From: Siphonodentalium dalli
Taxonomy: Eukaryota; Mollusca; Scaphopoda; Gadilida; Siphonodentaliidae
Reading direction: 5' to 3'
Length of the DNA: 64,000 nt
Assembly: GCA_032622095.1 (NCBI GenBank)
Contig: CP136066.1
Location: forward strand, 66,224,278 to 66,288,277
The notes beneath the pieces are model-generated. The model ran no database searches, was not told the origin of the DNA, and saw nothing but the letters and a program-made list of their open reading frames with translations. The first letter of the stretch is position 1. Every line of letters starts with the position of its first letter. The position numbers and the translations under genes are program-made. Below are positions 12,763 through 24,459 of the stretch, piece by piece.

Positions 12763-12800
12763 ATTCCCACACTCTGGATCGAGAACCTAGAAAACAACGG
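12763..12800 (-). other. Putative 5' UTR splice acceptor of the GT31 gene
   Basis: Read on the minus strand, the sequence before the ATG is a T-rich tract, TTGTTTTCTAG, then a 24-nt leader and the ATG. This fits an intron ending at about 12787 with the whole coding region in the last exon, a common arrangement in B3GALT genes. Confidence 0.4.
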
Positions 12801-13330
12801 CATAGGTGAGAGTCACATGCGAAAGAAGATAGCCAGATTCGGTGCCACTTATTCGGTTTGGATTAAAGATACGGGCCAATATGACTGTGTTGTATTATAT
12901 ATGACCCAATGCTAGCCTCGTGCCAACAGGACGTCAGCAGGCGAGTAATAGTTCGAAGACTTTAGCCTGGGCTATAGTTCTCTTGCCACAAATCTCGCCA
13001 CGCGCCTACCGTAAGATCAGCGGTAGGAACTAATGGTTCGAAGACTATATGGTCTGGAAGATAGTTCGCTTTCCGTCAATGGTCAAAATTGCTCTCTGAC
13101 ATGCGGTCGCGCTTCTTCAAATTAAAAGACAGTAATCGTGACTGATCCTCTGTGAACTATACGCATATGATAACGGTGTGTATTTTTTACCACGATGGTG
13201 TATTCGGAACAGCAAGCAGGACTAACGAAACCACATTGAGAAATAGTTCCCGCTGTGTCGCCCCGAGGAAGTCAATATGTGTATTTGTTACCCAATAGTA
13301 GAGTTTTACTTCGTAAATCATTGGGATTTA
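12801..13330. other. Non-coding upstream flank of GT31 with a diverged 80-bp repeat
   Basis: No gene seen. The word GGTTCGAAGACT or AGTTCGAAGACT followed by a TATAGTTC-type word occurs near 12950 and again near 13034, suggesting an old tandem duplication of about 80 bp. The 5' exon or promoter of the GT31 gene may lie here, but I see no TATA box I would defend. Confidence 0.3.
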
Positions 13331-13369
13331 GAATTAACTGGTTAACCCAAAATTCGCGTTTGTAACGCC

Positions 13370-13520
13370 ACAACGAACTGTTGCCCGCCCTGAATGAACT
13401 GTTGTTCGGTTTTCAATCATGGTCAGCTTTCGTGACGTCACGAGTGAACTGTTGCCCGACCAGAGCGAACTGTTGACTGGCTCCGAGCGAACTGTTGACT
13501 GGCCCGAACGAACTGTTACA
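13370..13520. repeat. GAACTGTT minisatellite
   Basis: Six copies of GAACTGTT begin at about 13375, 13396, 13446, 13467, 13489 and 13510. Spacing is 21-22 bp except for one gap of 50, which holds a TGACGTCA site (13433-13440). The intervening sequence is partly conserved (TTGCCCG.CC.GA, TTGACTGGC). Confidence 0.75.
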
Positions 13521-13674
13521 TGGTTTGCAATATCCGTGATGTTTCGGCTATTTCCGGAAATTTCCGGTTTCGTTTTATAATTATACCGGATCCGCATTGT
13601 CACTATTAAAGAGTGTGATTAATTAGAAATGACCTGATTATATACATGTACAGGTAAATGTATTGGGTAACAAA

Positions 13675-13760
13675 GCAATTATTTCATGTGTCTTTTGGGA
13701 ACAGGCAAAATTGTTGTCCCTCAATTTTGACTGTTCCCGAAAGACACATGAAATAATTGC
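13675..13760. repeat. Near-perfect 86-nt inverted repeat (hairpin)
   Basis: Arms 13675-13713 and 13722-13760 (39 nt each) pair at 37 of 39 positions, with one G:T wobble and one mismatch, around an 8-nt loop. Size and pairing resemble a microRNA precursor, a hairpin-siRNA precursor or the remnant of a very short foldback element. No protein frame. Confidence 0.8.
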
Positions 13761-14325
13761 TTAATATACTATGGGGTTCAGTTATTATGTTGGTACATGT
13801 ATACAAGTATTTTACATTATACACATGTTTCCCATGCACACTCGAGTATGACCCTAGCGTACTCCTTATTGTAAATACAATAAAGCTGTTCATATTTGTT
13901 ATTTTTTCCTGAACATGTGGGACATGGGAGGCATGGTAGAAATAGCATCTGCTCTAAGTGGAGTACTTGTCGATTTCTCTGAAGCAAGGATTGTCAAAAT
14001 TTCAAGGAGTGTGAACCACATAACATCCACTTGTCCAGGTAATTTCGGACACACACTGGTGCTGTGTTCAACTGTGTTAGTGAATTGTTTATTAGCGTAT
14101 ACACTTTCCGTTTTCACGAATCACGGATTTTGTTAGTAACGACGAGTGAGTTGTAGCTATGATCCAGCTATCTGAAAAATGTTGACATGAGATTTCTCTT
14201 TGAAGGCGCGGTTACTCCCTCTTACCCCATGTTACTCCCCGACAGACTAGCTGCTTCCATTATTCCTTCGACGGGAAATTCTCATTTTCAACGAACACAA
14301 TTAAATGTGTTTTGAAATGGTATTT
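13761..14325. other. No gene identified
   Basis: Both strands are open for about 70 codons around 13900-14136, with no family resemblance I can name. No repeat was found in the rest of this stretch. Confidence 0.3.
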
Positions 14326-14592
14326 CACATAGGTTCATATTGAACTTATTTGATTCTGAAATAAGCCCATAGTTGACTTATACCGGTTATTCCTTTTGGG
14401 TGGCACTGGCCACAATGAAAACTCATAAAGAGTGTACATCTGGTAAGTCGTTAGTTGGATGGGGTGAAGGAGAAGAGCACTCGATCTTTTCGACCATCCC
14501 GGTCGCATCGCGCTCAACCACTCTCCTCTGGTGGTGAGTTGGTTTATTCGTTTTATTTTCCAGCCTGTTCTCGTGAAAATAAGCACAATACG
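14326..14592. repeat. Dispersed repeat X, copy 1 (with an 84-bp insertion)
   Basis: Matches 16709-16884 from CACATAGGTTCATATT to ATAAGCACAATACG. Relative to that copy, 84 extra bases lie at 14451-14534, bounded by TTAGTTGG and TGAGTTGG (a likely 8-bp target duplication with one change). The 3' end, CCTGTTCTCGT.AAAATAAGC, is repeated near 14708. Confidence 0.75.
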
Positions 14593-14880
14593 GGATTATT
14601 TCATATTCAAATAATCCCATATAAGGCTGTTTTAATAACCAGCGTTTATGTGCATATAGAGCGTAATTTGAGTTTTCAAATAATGCCAATATGAGGTAAT
14701 TTCGAAGCCTGTTCTCGTTAAAATAAGCAAAATACGGGATTATTTTATAATTGCTCGAAACATATCCTTGGCACATATAGGTTTATAGCACAGTATTCCA
14801 ATTGATCGATATTTACCATTATATTATCTCATTATTATCTCATCCCTTGACGATGGGAGGGAAATAAGGGGTGTATTCTG
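14593..14880. repeat. Tail of repeat X and the LINE 5' boundary
   Basis: Holds a second copy (14708-14750) of the CCTGTTCTCGT...GGGATTATTT word, offset about 145 bp from the first, then AT-rich sequence up to the truncated LINE. Confidence 0.4.
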
Positions 14881-16290
14881 TATTTGCACAGAGGACGCAT
14901 CTTTAAACTTAAAAGAATGGGGATGACTGGGAAGCTTTTAAAACTACTGGAAAACTATCTTGATTGTAAACAACAAAGAGTAACAATTTCTAACTTTAAT
15001 TCGCCATGGAAAGACGTTACAACAGGAGTGCCTCAAGGATAAATAATCGGCCCTCTTCTATTTTTCGTGTACATAAACGACATAGTCGAGGGAATTACAT
15101 GTAATATACGGTTATTTGCGGATGACACATCACTTTATGTTGCTATAGAAGACCCCGCAATTGCTGCAGAGTTGATCAATTCAGACTTACACAAAATATT
15201 CAACTGGTCAAAGACATGGGCAGTTAAATTCAACCCATTGAAAACAGTATCCTTGCTTGTATCGTGGAAACAAATACATATTCACCAACCAGTATTAAAC
15301 ATGTCCAACGAGAGAATAAATGAGGTAGACACACATAAACATTTGGGTCTGACATTCAACCGACAGGGTAAACGGAAAGACCATATAGAAGATATTGAAA
15401 ACCGAGCGTCCAAAAGATTGTACATATTGAGGAAGTATAAATTTATCCTTGATAGAAGAACTCTAGAAAAAATTTATTTATCCTATATTCGTCCTGTCTT
15501 GGAATATGCTTCCTCAGTATGGGACAATTGAACATGCGAAGAAGCCGATTCCCTAGAAGATATTCATTAATACGCCGCTAGAATAGTAACCGGTGGAACA
15601 AGAAGTTGTAACAAATGCATAGTTCTTCAAGAAGTTCGGTCGGAAAAATTATCAAAACGGAGAGAAAAGTCTAAACTCATGCTCTTTTTTAAAAATGACG
15701 AAAAAACTCACTCCCCTTTACTCATACAATGCTGTTCCGAATAAAGTATCGCGTACTAGTGGATATGGCACGAGATCAGATGATCTTAGAGCACCCTTCT
15801 GCAACTCTGTTACTTATCTTCCACACACAGAAGCGAGGAAATGTGAAACACTCTCAGACGTCAAAACATTTTTGAATAGCGACCTCAAAAAGAGACCTCA
15901 TTATTTGGAATATGCATATACGAGAGCAAGTCAGATATACCATTGCCGATTACGACTGGAATGCAGTAATTTAAACAATGATCTTTTCAGCAACCATTTG
16001 AGAGATAGTCCGTTATGTATTTGTGGTGCCAAATTGCCAATGAAACAGCGGAACATTTTCTTTTTTATTGTCGCAGATTTTCGATTGAAAGAAATAGATG
16101 ATGTGGGGGGGGGGTAATAACAAGACCAGGAGTAGAAACCTTTCTACATGGAAGCCACAAACTATCATTGGAAGATAATATAGATTTTTTTCTGAGGGTC
16201 CAAAAATTCATAGTGTTATCTAAACGATTTCCAAATTGAACTTTCCCTAAGTCGCTCACTGTATAAATAAATAAAACATTCTGCCTCTAT
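14881..16290 (+). pseudogene. Decayed CR1/Jockey-like LINE, 3' half (reverse transcriptase and C-terminal region)
   Basis: This is the 3' part of a non-LTR retrotransposon ORF2, which would copy its own RNA at a nicked target. Seen in order: FKLKRMGMTGKLLK and TGVPQG (15022-15039), a stop at 15040 where the family has a serine-like residue, then GPLLFFVYINDI, the catalytic FADDTSLY (near 15115), YIRPVLEYASSVWDN (to about 15530), a stop, and a shifted frame with AARIVTG. The C-terminal part contains SQIYHCRLRLECSNLN and a Cys-rich CICG segment. The frame ends near 16240, followed by a TATAAATAAATAAA tail. The 5' half is missing. Stops and at least two frameshifts make it inactive. The clade is judged from motif style only. 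Confidence 0.85.
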
Positions 16291-16708
16291 GGAACAACGT
16301 GAACGTGTGAAAATCGCACATCGAAGTAACCAAATAAGACACAATTCTCTTGTATTGATTTCGAAACTTGGGGTCAGGTCACATGCATGTAACAATTCCG
16401 GTCAGCTGATGCATGGACTGCCCAGCAGTGACTCATGGTGAGTTACTGTTTGACGGCCTATGCCCCAGATGGCTGACAAAGCCAATAAGATAGAAACATT
16501 GAAAATGAAAGCAAAATCTAACTGGTGAAAAGAACATTATGAATAATCAATAAAGACACCACCTGTGAATGCTAAAGATGGGGAAATGGCTGATATGAGC
16601 ATCCTGCTTTCTGCCAAATACCATCCTCTAATAAAATTGTCTTTATGTTATATTGGTACCATTATTTTGTTAATTCATGTGCATGATTTAGAGAATAAAT
16701 ATGTTTAC
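16291..16708. other. No gene identified
   Basis: AT-rich sequence between the LINE tail and repeat X copy 2. I see no repeat or coding signal. Confidence 0.3.
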
Positions 16709-16884
16709 ACACATAGGTTCATATTGGACTTATTTTATTCTGAGATAAGCTCATAGTGGACTTATACCAATTATTCCGTTGACACCGTGAAAACAGATTA
16801 TAAAGAGCGTACATTTGGTAAGTCGTGAGTTGGCTTATTCGTGTTATTTTCCAGCCTGTTCTTGTAAAAAATAAGCACAATACG
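16709..16884. repeat. Dispersed repeat X, copy 2
   Basis: Same family as 14326-14592 but without the 84-bp insertion, so it acts as the empty-site reference. It also holds an ATAAAGAGCGT word (16800). Confidence 0.75.
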
Positions 16885-17477
16885 CATGAGGAGTCGGAAA
16901 TACGTTGGCGGGGGTCGGTGTTACACCATCACCATGCCTTTTTTCAAAATATATAATCAATTTTGACCCAGAAATGACAACAAAACATTGTAACAACTGG
17001 AGTATATACTACAGATAGCAGTATACGGTGTCATATATGAGTGTGTTACAATTATCATGGCCGACTCGATCGAATGACACAGAAAACCCGAGGGATGGAA
17101 TATTCAACAAAAGGAAAAATGACTTGCGAATGGACCAACACATTGAACAATGTTTACAAAGACGTCAACAGACACCACCTATGTCACCCCCTTCTTCCGG
17201 AGAAAATCACCATCCGAAGAAAAGAAAAGAAAAATGAAGAAATAACTATATTGATAAAATGCTTCCCTTTTGTTTTATTTGATTATTTATAATAAAGGCA
17301 ATACAATGAGTGGTTAAGGAGAGGGCATACGGCCCGTTCAACAATCCCGGGGTTAGCCCTCCCCATCAAACAACAAATTCCGTTTCAGAATCAAATAATC
17401 AAATATTAATCTATGTGGATATTATAGGCCGATTATGATACTTTGATTATGATATATGTGACCCGCCATATCAAATC
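16885..17477. other. No gene identified
   Basis: Two overlapping short frames near 17028-17292 have no recognisable domain. No strong repeat seen. Confidence 0.3.
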
Positions 17478-17887
17478 CAGTCGTAAGTCGGGATTTTTTT
17501 TACCCTGTGCCAATGCATTCTCTTATATATGCGAGTCGACCATAGGTCGCCTCGCATATATAAGAGAATGCATTGGCCTAACAATTGTTTACAATTTAAA
17601 TAATTTTTTCTTGTATTCTTTAACAATTTTATAATTTCACCCATACAGAGCCCCAGACAAACATGAGCAGACGACACTCTTCTATATGCTTCTATATATG
17701 TGTGGGGCTCCCTGCAGGGTAATGGATGTTTTTTATTTTATTTCCTAAAAATTGTAAGAAACATTTATTTATTTTTAAATTGTTAGGCCAATGCATTCTC
17801 TTATATATGCGAGGCGACCTATGGTCGACTCGCATATATAAGAGAATGCACTGGCACAGGGTAAAAAAAAATCCCGACTTACGACTG
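17478..17887. mobile_element. Foldback element with a palindrome nested in each terminal inverted repeat
   Basis: Inverted ends CAGTCGTAAGTCGGGA and TCCCGACTTACGACTG bound a 410-bp element. The long terminal repeats (about 17478-17590 and 17782-17887) each contain their own palindrome (17510-17576 and 17788-17854) with 32-nt arms, one mismatch and a 3-nt loop. The centre holds a further AGCCCCA/TGGGGCT pair. No coding capacity and no clean target-site duplication. Most likely a non-autonomous DNA transposon. Confidence 0.8.
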
Positions 17888-18616
17888 TTGCTCTGTTATG
17901 GAGTATGTATAAGGTCGCCAATGAATGAGTTTTCCAAATGAGACGCATGTATGTTCACTTGTCGAGCAGAATCCACTTCCTCATTCTTCACAAAGAACAA
18001 AAATTATCTGTATTATTTTATTATACATGATACGGTTTGAATTGAATAACATGTTATTAAACCTAACTCCATCATCGTTACTGTATAAATATATGAGTTA
18101 CGTTTTACCTTGAATTTTCCTCGGAAAAACTGATGCTAGCTGCATGTGTTGTAATCCAAAGTGTATGATATTTATTAGTAAACTTCCATCCAATCTCAAG
18201 TCTCCGTTAATGTGCGATCGTCATATAACATGTTCTGTGTCGCATGCGATGAATTTTCCTTATTATATTAGACCTCGTGTTGCTGACAGGTAGGGTACAT
18301 TGCATCGAATCAGATACAGCGGACAGTGGACGCACTGGCGTAACAACCAATTACCAGTGGCATTATTATTTATGAGGTTATTACGGTGACATCTATCATA
18401 AATCAATTTGTCATTACGCAATGTGAGGGCGATTTGGGTTTATGGTATGGTTGTGTCGATAGATTTGGTTAATGCATATTACATAATCTGTGCTAATTAA
18501 AGCTGCAATTGTTACGTCTGTTCATCAGAGAGTATGCCGCAAGCCTCTGCGCTCCATTAAGTACGTCTATATTGTGGCTTTATGTTTCAGCCGCTTGGCC
18601 ATACCATCGCCCCTGG
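17888..18616. other. No gene identified
   Basis: Apparently single-copy AT-rich sequence without a recognisable gene or repeat. Confidence 0.3.
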
Positions 18617-18680
18617 TTAAGGTGATGTGAAACACTCCGGTAGGGTGACCAAATAGAAATTGATAATAATCTTACTCAAA
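18617..18680 (+). repeat. Short dispersed repeat shared with 37735-37802 in inverse orientation
   Basis: GTGATGTGAAACACTCCGGT and flanking bases match the reverse complement of 37735-37802 over about 64 bp with few changes. Confidence 0.65.
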
Positions 18681-18834
18681 GCAGTTATTTGTACGAATAT
18701 TAGTCCCAATTGACAACACACACCGTCATTATTATATATAATTATATGAATTTAAACTGCGTGCGCTTCGCGCACATTGTGATATTTTAAACATTTATTC
18801 TTTTATCAGATTTGTATTCAACCAAAAGAACATT

Positions 18835-19610
18835 AATTAGCGTCGGCAGTATTGTTTACACTGTAGGCCCTATTATTAGGCCTGTCCCGGGAATGTGCTT
18901 TTTCTAACTGAGTTTGGCGATTTACTGAGTTCACGGTACCCACTGGGAGTCAGACTGTCCATTAGCCATCTTCCGTGTATACCGGTACTCCTTCGATACC
19001 ACACTCAATGCACAACTTTCGTATCAAAGACAGCATTATTTACTTATGTTCAAACCCAACTGGCAAATTAAAATACCATATTAGCACCCATGCCCAACGA
19101 CGAACGTTCAAGTCTTGACACTGCACCCCACTACATGCATCCACCCATTCCCAACGACGGTAGAACGTTCGAGTCTTGACTACACCCCACTATATACATG
19201 CACTTCCGCGACAAAATCGACATTCGTTACCTAAATTCACACTAAACATGAACTGACACATTAATTTAACGCCTATTTCCAACAACGCTTTGGTTGAGCG
19301 CATGGAAGTTTCGCCTACAATAGCAAAGCAAGTGTTGGTTTGCGTTCGATGTCAATGACGTCATTTGGACAAACGTCATAAGAAATAGTGTCTACTTGAG
19401 TGCAGATACTGCATTTGGGGACCATGTTAGATCTCAGGTTTGCTTGGACCAATCGGCGTGAAATTTGGTGAGTCACCTTTTATGACACACTATAGACCGT
19501 GGTACAAATTTGGGTCAAATTGGACGCATGGTTGAAAAGTTATAAACGCGCCAAAAGCGTGACCGAGTTATGCACACACAGATACACCCCCACACACACA
19601 CACACACACA
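18835..19610 (+). repeat. Module 1 copy 1, CA-tailed
   Basis: Starts ATTAATTAGCGTCGGCAGTA and ends in a CACACA run after GCGTGACCGAGTTATG. The tail GTGAAATTTGGTGAGTCACC...ACGCGCCAAAAGCGTGACC resembles the 3' ends of SINE/RTE-like repeats, but I see no reverse transcriptase or clear pol III boxes. Confidence 0.7.
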
Positions 19611-21554
19611 GACGACGGGTTTTATACATGTATATATACAATGTAGACTAGGGGGTTGCCCGTCACAAAATGACGGTTATATAAATGTTCTTTGTTATTT
19701 TCTAGTGTCCGCTTTCATGGACACATGGAATTGTCATGCTTCTCCTTTTTGTTACTGGATGCGCGTTGGAACACTTTATTTCACTAAAACTGTATTTCTA
19801 CACACCAGTCCACATGTGCGCATGCACATATTGAACGAAACAAAATCAGTATATTATTTAAATACTATGCACCAACTGAAACATACTCAATTCAGGAGCC
19901 TTCATTCGGGAGCTTGCTGCACATTTTGAACGGACCCCCCTTGGAACCTGTGTTCAGCATGCCGTCTAATAATCACCTGCACTGCGCGGCCCGTTTGTAT
20001 GAACACTTTATTTCAATAAAACTGTATTTTTACCCCCACCCCATCTCCCCAACCCATGTATATGCATGCACATATGGAACGCAACAATAAAAATATTTTA
20101 CTTTATCTATACTAACTGAAACAGGCTCAATTCGGAATCTTTATTTAGAGGGGGAGGGGCCTACAGCCCCTTCCTGCGCTTCGCGCACATTGTATGATCT
20201 TAAACTGCGTGAGCTTCGCGCACTTATAGGGAGCTTGCAGCATATTCTAAACGGACCTCCTTTGGATCCTGTATTCTGCATGCAGCATATTGATCACACG
20301 CCCTGCACTGTGCGGCCCATTTGTATGAAAACTGTATGTTTGCCCCCCCCCCACCATCATCTCCCCAACCCACGTATATGCATGCACATATATGGAACGC
20401 AACAATCAATATATTTTACTTAATCTATACTAACTGAAACAGGCTCAATTAGGAACCTTTATTTAGCAGGGGAGGGGCCTGCAGCTCCTTTAAGAGTTCG
20501 CGCACATAAACTGCGTGCGCTTCGCGCATTGTGATCTTTTAAACATTTATTGTTTTATCAGATTTGAACTCAACCGAAACATTAAAAGAGCATTAATTAG
20601 CGTCGGCAGTATTGTTTACACTGTAGGCCCTATTATTAGGCCTCCCCCGGGAATGTGCTTTTTCTAACTGAGTTCCGGCGAATTTACTGAGTTCACGGTA
20701 CCCACTGGCGGGAGGTCAGACTGCGTCCATTCGCAATCTTCCGCGTTCATGGACACATGGACTGGTCATGCTTCTCCTTTTTGTTACTGGATGCGCATTG
20801 GAACACTTTATTTCACTAAAACTGTATTTCTATGTACACCCATTCCACATATGCGCATGCACATATTGAACGAAACAAAATCAGTATATTATTTAAATAC
20901 ACCAACTGAAACATACTCAATTCAGGAGCCTACATTCGGGAGCTTGCATGCTGCACATTATGAACGGACCCCCTTTGGAACCTGTATTCAGCATGCCGCC
21001 TAATGATCACACGTCTGCACTGCGCGGCCCGTTTGTATGAACACTTTATTTCAATAAAACTGTATTTTGACCCCCACCCCATCATCTCCCCAACCCACGT
21101 ATATGCATGCACATATATGGAACGCAACAATCAAAATATTATACTTTATCTATACTAACTGAAACAGGCTCAATTCGGAATCTTTTTTTAGAGGGGGGGG
21201 GGCTACAGCCCCTTTCTGCGCTTCGCGCACGTTATATGATCTTAAACTGCATGAGCTTCGCGCACATACATGTATAGGGAGCTTGCAGCACATTTTAAAC
21301 GGACCCTGTATTCAACATGCAGCCTATTGATCACACGCCCTGCGCTGCGTGTCCCATTTGTATGAACACTTTATTTCAATAAAACTGTATTTTTGCCCCC
21401 CCCCCATCATCTCCCCAACCCACGTATATGCATGCACATATATGGAACGCAACAATCAAGATATTTTACTTAATCTATACTAACTGAAACAGGCTCAACT
21501 CGGAACATTTATTTAGCGGGAGAGGGGCCTGCACTCAACAGAAAGATTAAAAGA

Positions 21555-22340
21555 GCATTAATTAGCGTCGGCAGTATTGTTTACACTGTAGGCCCTATTA
21601 TTAGGCCTGTCCCGGGAATGTGCTTTTTCCAACTGAGTTCCGGCGAATTTACTGAGTTCACGGTACCCACTGGCGGGAGGTCAGACTGTGTCCATTCGCC
21701 ATCTTCCGTGTATACCGGTACTCCTTCGATTCCACACTCAATGCACAACTTTCGTATCAAAGACAGCATTCTTTACTTATGTTCAAACCCAACTGGCAAA
21801 TTAAAATACCATAGTAGCACCCATTCCCAACGACGAACGTTCAGTCTTGACTCTGCACACCACTACATCCACCCATTCCCAACGACGGTAGAACGTTCGA
21901 GTCTTGACTCTACACCCCACTATACATGCACTTCCGCGACAAAATCACCATTCTTTACCAAAATTCACACTGAACCTGAACTGACACATTAATTTAGCGC
22001 CTATTTCCAACAACGCTTTGGTAGAGCGCATGGAAGTTTCGCCTACAATAGCAAAGCAAGTTTTGTTTGCGTTCGACGTCAATGACGTCATTCCGACAAA
22101 CGTCATAAGAAATAGTGTCTACTTGAGTGCAAATGCTGCATTCGGGGACCATGTTATATCTCATGTTCGATTTGACCAATCGGCGTGAAATTTGGTGAGT
22201 CACCTTTTATGACACACTATAGGTCGTGGTACTAATTTGGGCCACACTGGACGCATGGTTGAAAAGTTATAAACGCGCCAAAAGCGTGACCGAGTTATAC
22301 ACACACAGATACACACACACACACGCACACAGACGACGGG
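21555..22340 (+). repeat. Module 1 copy 2, CA-tailed
   Basis: Second near-complete copy, about 2.72 kb after the first, followed by the same GGGGGTTGCCCGTCAC start of module 2. Confidence 0.7.
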
Positions 22341-23344
22341 TTTTATATATATAGACTAGGGGGTTGCCCGTCACAAAATGACGGGTATATAAATGTGCTT
22401 TGTTATTTTCTAGTGTCCGCTTTCGTGGACACATGGAATGGTCATGCTTCTCTTTTTTTGTTACTGGATGCACGTTGGAACACTTTATTTAACTAAAATT
22501 GTATTTCTACGCACCCAGTCTACATATGCGCATGCACATATATATTGAACGAAACAAAATCAGTATATTATTTAAATACTACTATGCACCGACTGAAACA
22601 AACTCAATTCAGGAGCCTTCATTCGGGAGCTTGTTGCACATTTTGAACGGACCCACTTTGGAACCTGTATTCCGCATGCCGCCTAATTACCACATGTGCA
22701 CGCCTGTACTGTGTGGTCCATTTGTATGAACAATATTCAAAAAAATTGTATGTTTTACCCCCACCCCATCTCCCCAACCCATGTATATGCATGCACATAT
22801 GGAACGCAACAATCAAAATATTGTAATTTATCTATACCTAAGGTTCAATTCTGGATACTTTATTTAGCGGGGAAGAGCCTACATCCCCTTTCTGCGCATC
22901 GCGCACATTATATGATCTTAAACTGCGTAAGCTTCATGCACATATATATAGGGAGCTTGCAGCACATTTTAAACGGACTCCCTTTGGAAGCTGTATTCAG
23001 CATGCAGCCTATAATGATCACACGCCCTGCACTGTGCGGCCCATTTGTATGAACACTTTATTTCAATAAAACTATATTTCTGCCCCCACCATCATCTCCC
23101 CAACCCACGTATATGCAGGCACATATGGAACGCAACAATCAAGATATTTTACTTTATCTATAGGGCCTACTGACTGAAGCAGGCTCTATTCGGAACCTTT
23201 ATTTAGCGGGGGGGGGCTGTAGCCCCTTAGTGAGCTTCGCGCACATTATATGAATTTAAACTGCGTGCGCTTCGCGCACATTCTGATCTTTTAAAAATTT
23301 ATTCTTTTATCAGATTTGCACTCAACCGAAAGATTAAAAGGACA

Positions 23345-24090
23345 TTAATTAGCGTCGGCAGTATTGTTTACACTGCAGGCCCTATTATTAGGCCTGTCCC
23401 GTGAATGTGATTTTTCTAACTGAGTTTGGCGAGAACGGTACCCACTGGCGGGAGGTCAGACTGTCCATTCGCCATCTTCCGTGTATACCGGTACTCCTTC
23501 GATACCACACTCAATGCACAACTTTCGTATCAAAGACAGCATTATTTACTTATGTTCAAACCCAACTGGCGAATTAAAATACCATATTAGCACCCATGCC
23601 CAACGACGAACGTTCGTGTCTTGACTCTGCACCCCACTACATCCACCCATTCCCAATGACGGTAGAACGTTCGAGTCTTGTCTACACCCCACTATACATG
23701 CACTTCCGCGACAAAATCAACATTCGTTATCTAAATTCACGATGAACCTGAACTGACACATTAATTTAGCGCCTATTTCCAACAACGGGTTGGTAGAGCG
23801 CATGGAAGTTTCGCCTACAATAGCAAAGCAAGTGTTGCTTTGCGTTCGACGTCAATGACGTCATTTCGACAAACGTCATAAGAAATAGTGTCTACTTGAG
23901 TGCAGATATTGCATTTGGGGACAATGTCATATCTCAGGTTTTCTTTGACCAATCGGCGTGAAATTTGGTGAGTCACCTTTTATGACACACTATAGGTCGT
24001 GGTACAAATTTGGGCCACATTGGACGCATGGTTGAAAAGTTATAAACGCGCCAAAAGCGTGACCGAGTTATACACACACACACAGTTTTA
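23345..24090 (+). repeat. Module 1 copy 3, CA-tailed
   Basis: Third near-complete copy, about 1.79 kb after the second. The CA tail is short and module 2 does not follow, so this is the right end of the mosaic. Confidence 0.7.
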
Positions 24091-24459
24091 TATATATAGA
24101 TTAATTAAATGCAATGACTCTCGATGGCGAATCATTGGTGTTAGTTTATCGCCGATAGTTGCATCCCGAATCGAGATGTAAATATTTACAATTGAGCATA
24201 GTTCAGACAATGTTTCTATGGTCGATTTCTTTGAAATTTTCGGCGATGTCAGTAGAATGCTTGGCATAGCGGCTGAGTACTAACTTATCTATTGCACGCA
24301 CCCGATTAAGTCCATAATATGTCTTTAAGTTGTCCTGCTACTTTGGTTTAATGATATTTTAATCCACTCAAACCACAGTATGCGTCATACAATAAAACAT
24401 GGCGATGGCTTCACTCCTTTGTTCATCACGGCGTCCAGTATAGTATTATTATTATTTAT
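24091..24459. other. No gene identified
   Basis: AT-rich sequence with no signal I can name. Confidence 0.3.

Larger units (their letters stand above)
18725..24090. repeat. Mosaic of tandem and higher-order repeats
   Basis: Two module types alternate. Module 1 runs from ATTAATTAGCGTCGGCAG to a CA-rich tail after GCGTGACCGAGTTA. It is near complete at about 18835-19610, 21555-22340 and 23345-24085, and truncated at about 20590-20740. Module 2 is a chain of roughly 240-320-bp repeats recognised by CACTTTATTTCA.TAAAACTGTAT, CCCCACCCCATC and GCATGCACATAT (near 19770, 20005, 20330, 20800, 21045, 21365, 22475, 22730 and 23050). The hairpin word GTGCGCTTCGCGCAC or close variants recurs near 18762, 20175, 20210, 20515, 21220, 21255, 22895 and 23265. 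No gene seen. Confidence 0.85.

Noticed and set aside
13370-13520. CRISPR-like appearance of the GAACTGTT repeats
   Set aside because: Repeats of 8-12 bp with 10-14-bp partly conserved spacers in a eukaryotic genome; this is a minisatellite.
15067-15531. Treating the 154-codon frame as an intact gene starting here
   Set aside because: Its first codon is GTG within the RT motif VYINDI. The real coding sequence extends upstream across a stop and is a LINE pseudogene.
17471-17941. Three short frames with a shared MRGDLWSTRIYKRMHW peptide
   Set aside because: The shared peptide is the translated palindrome of the foldback element, not a conserved protein.
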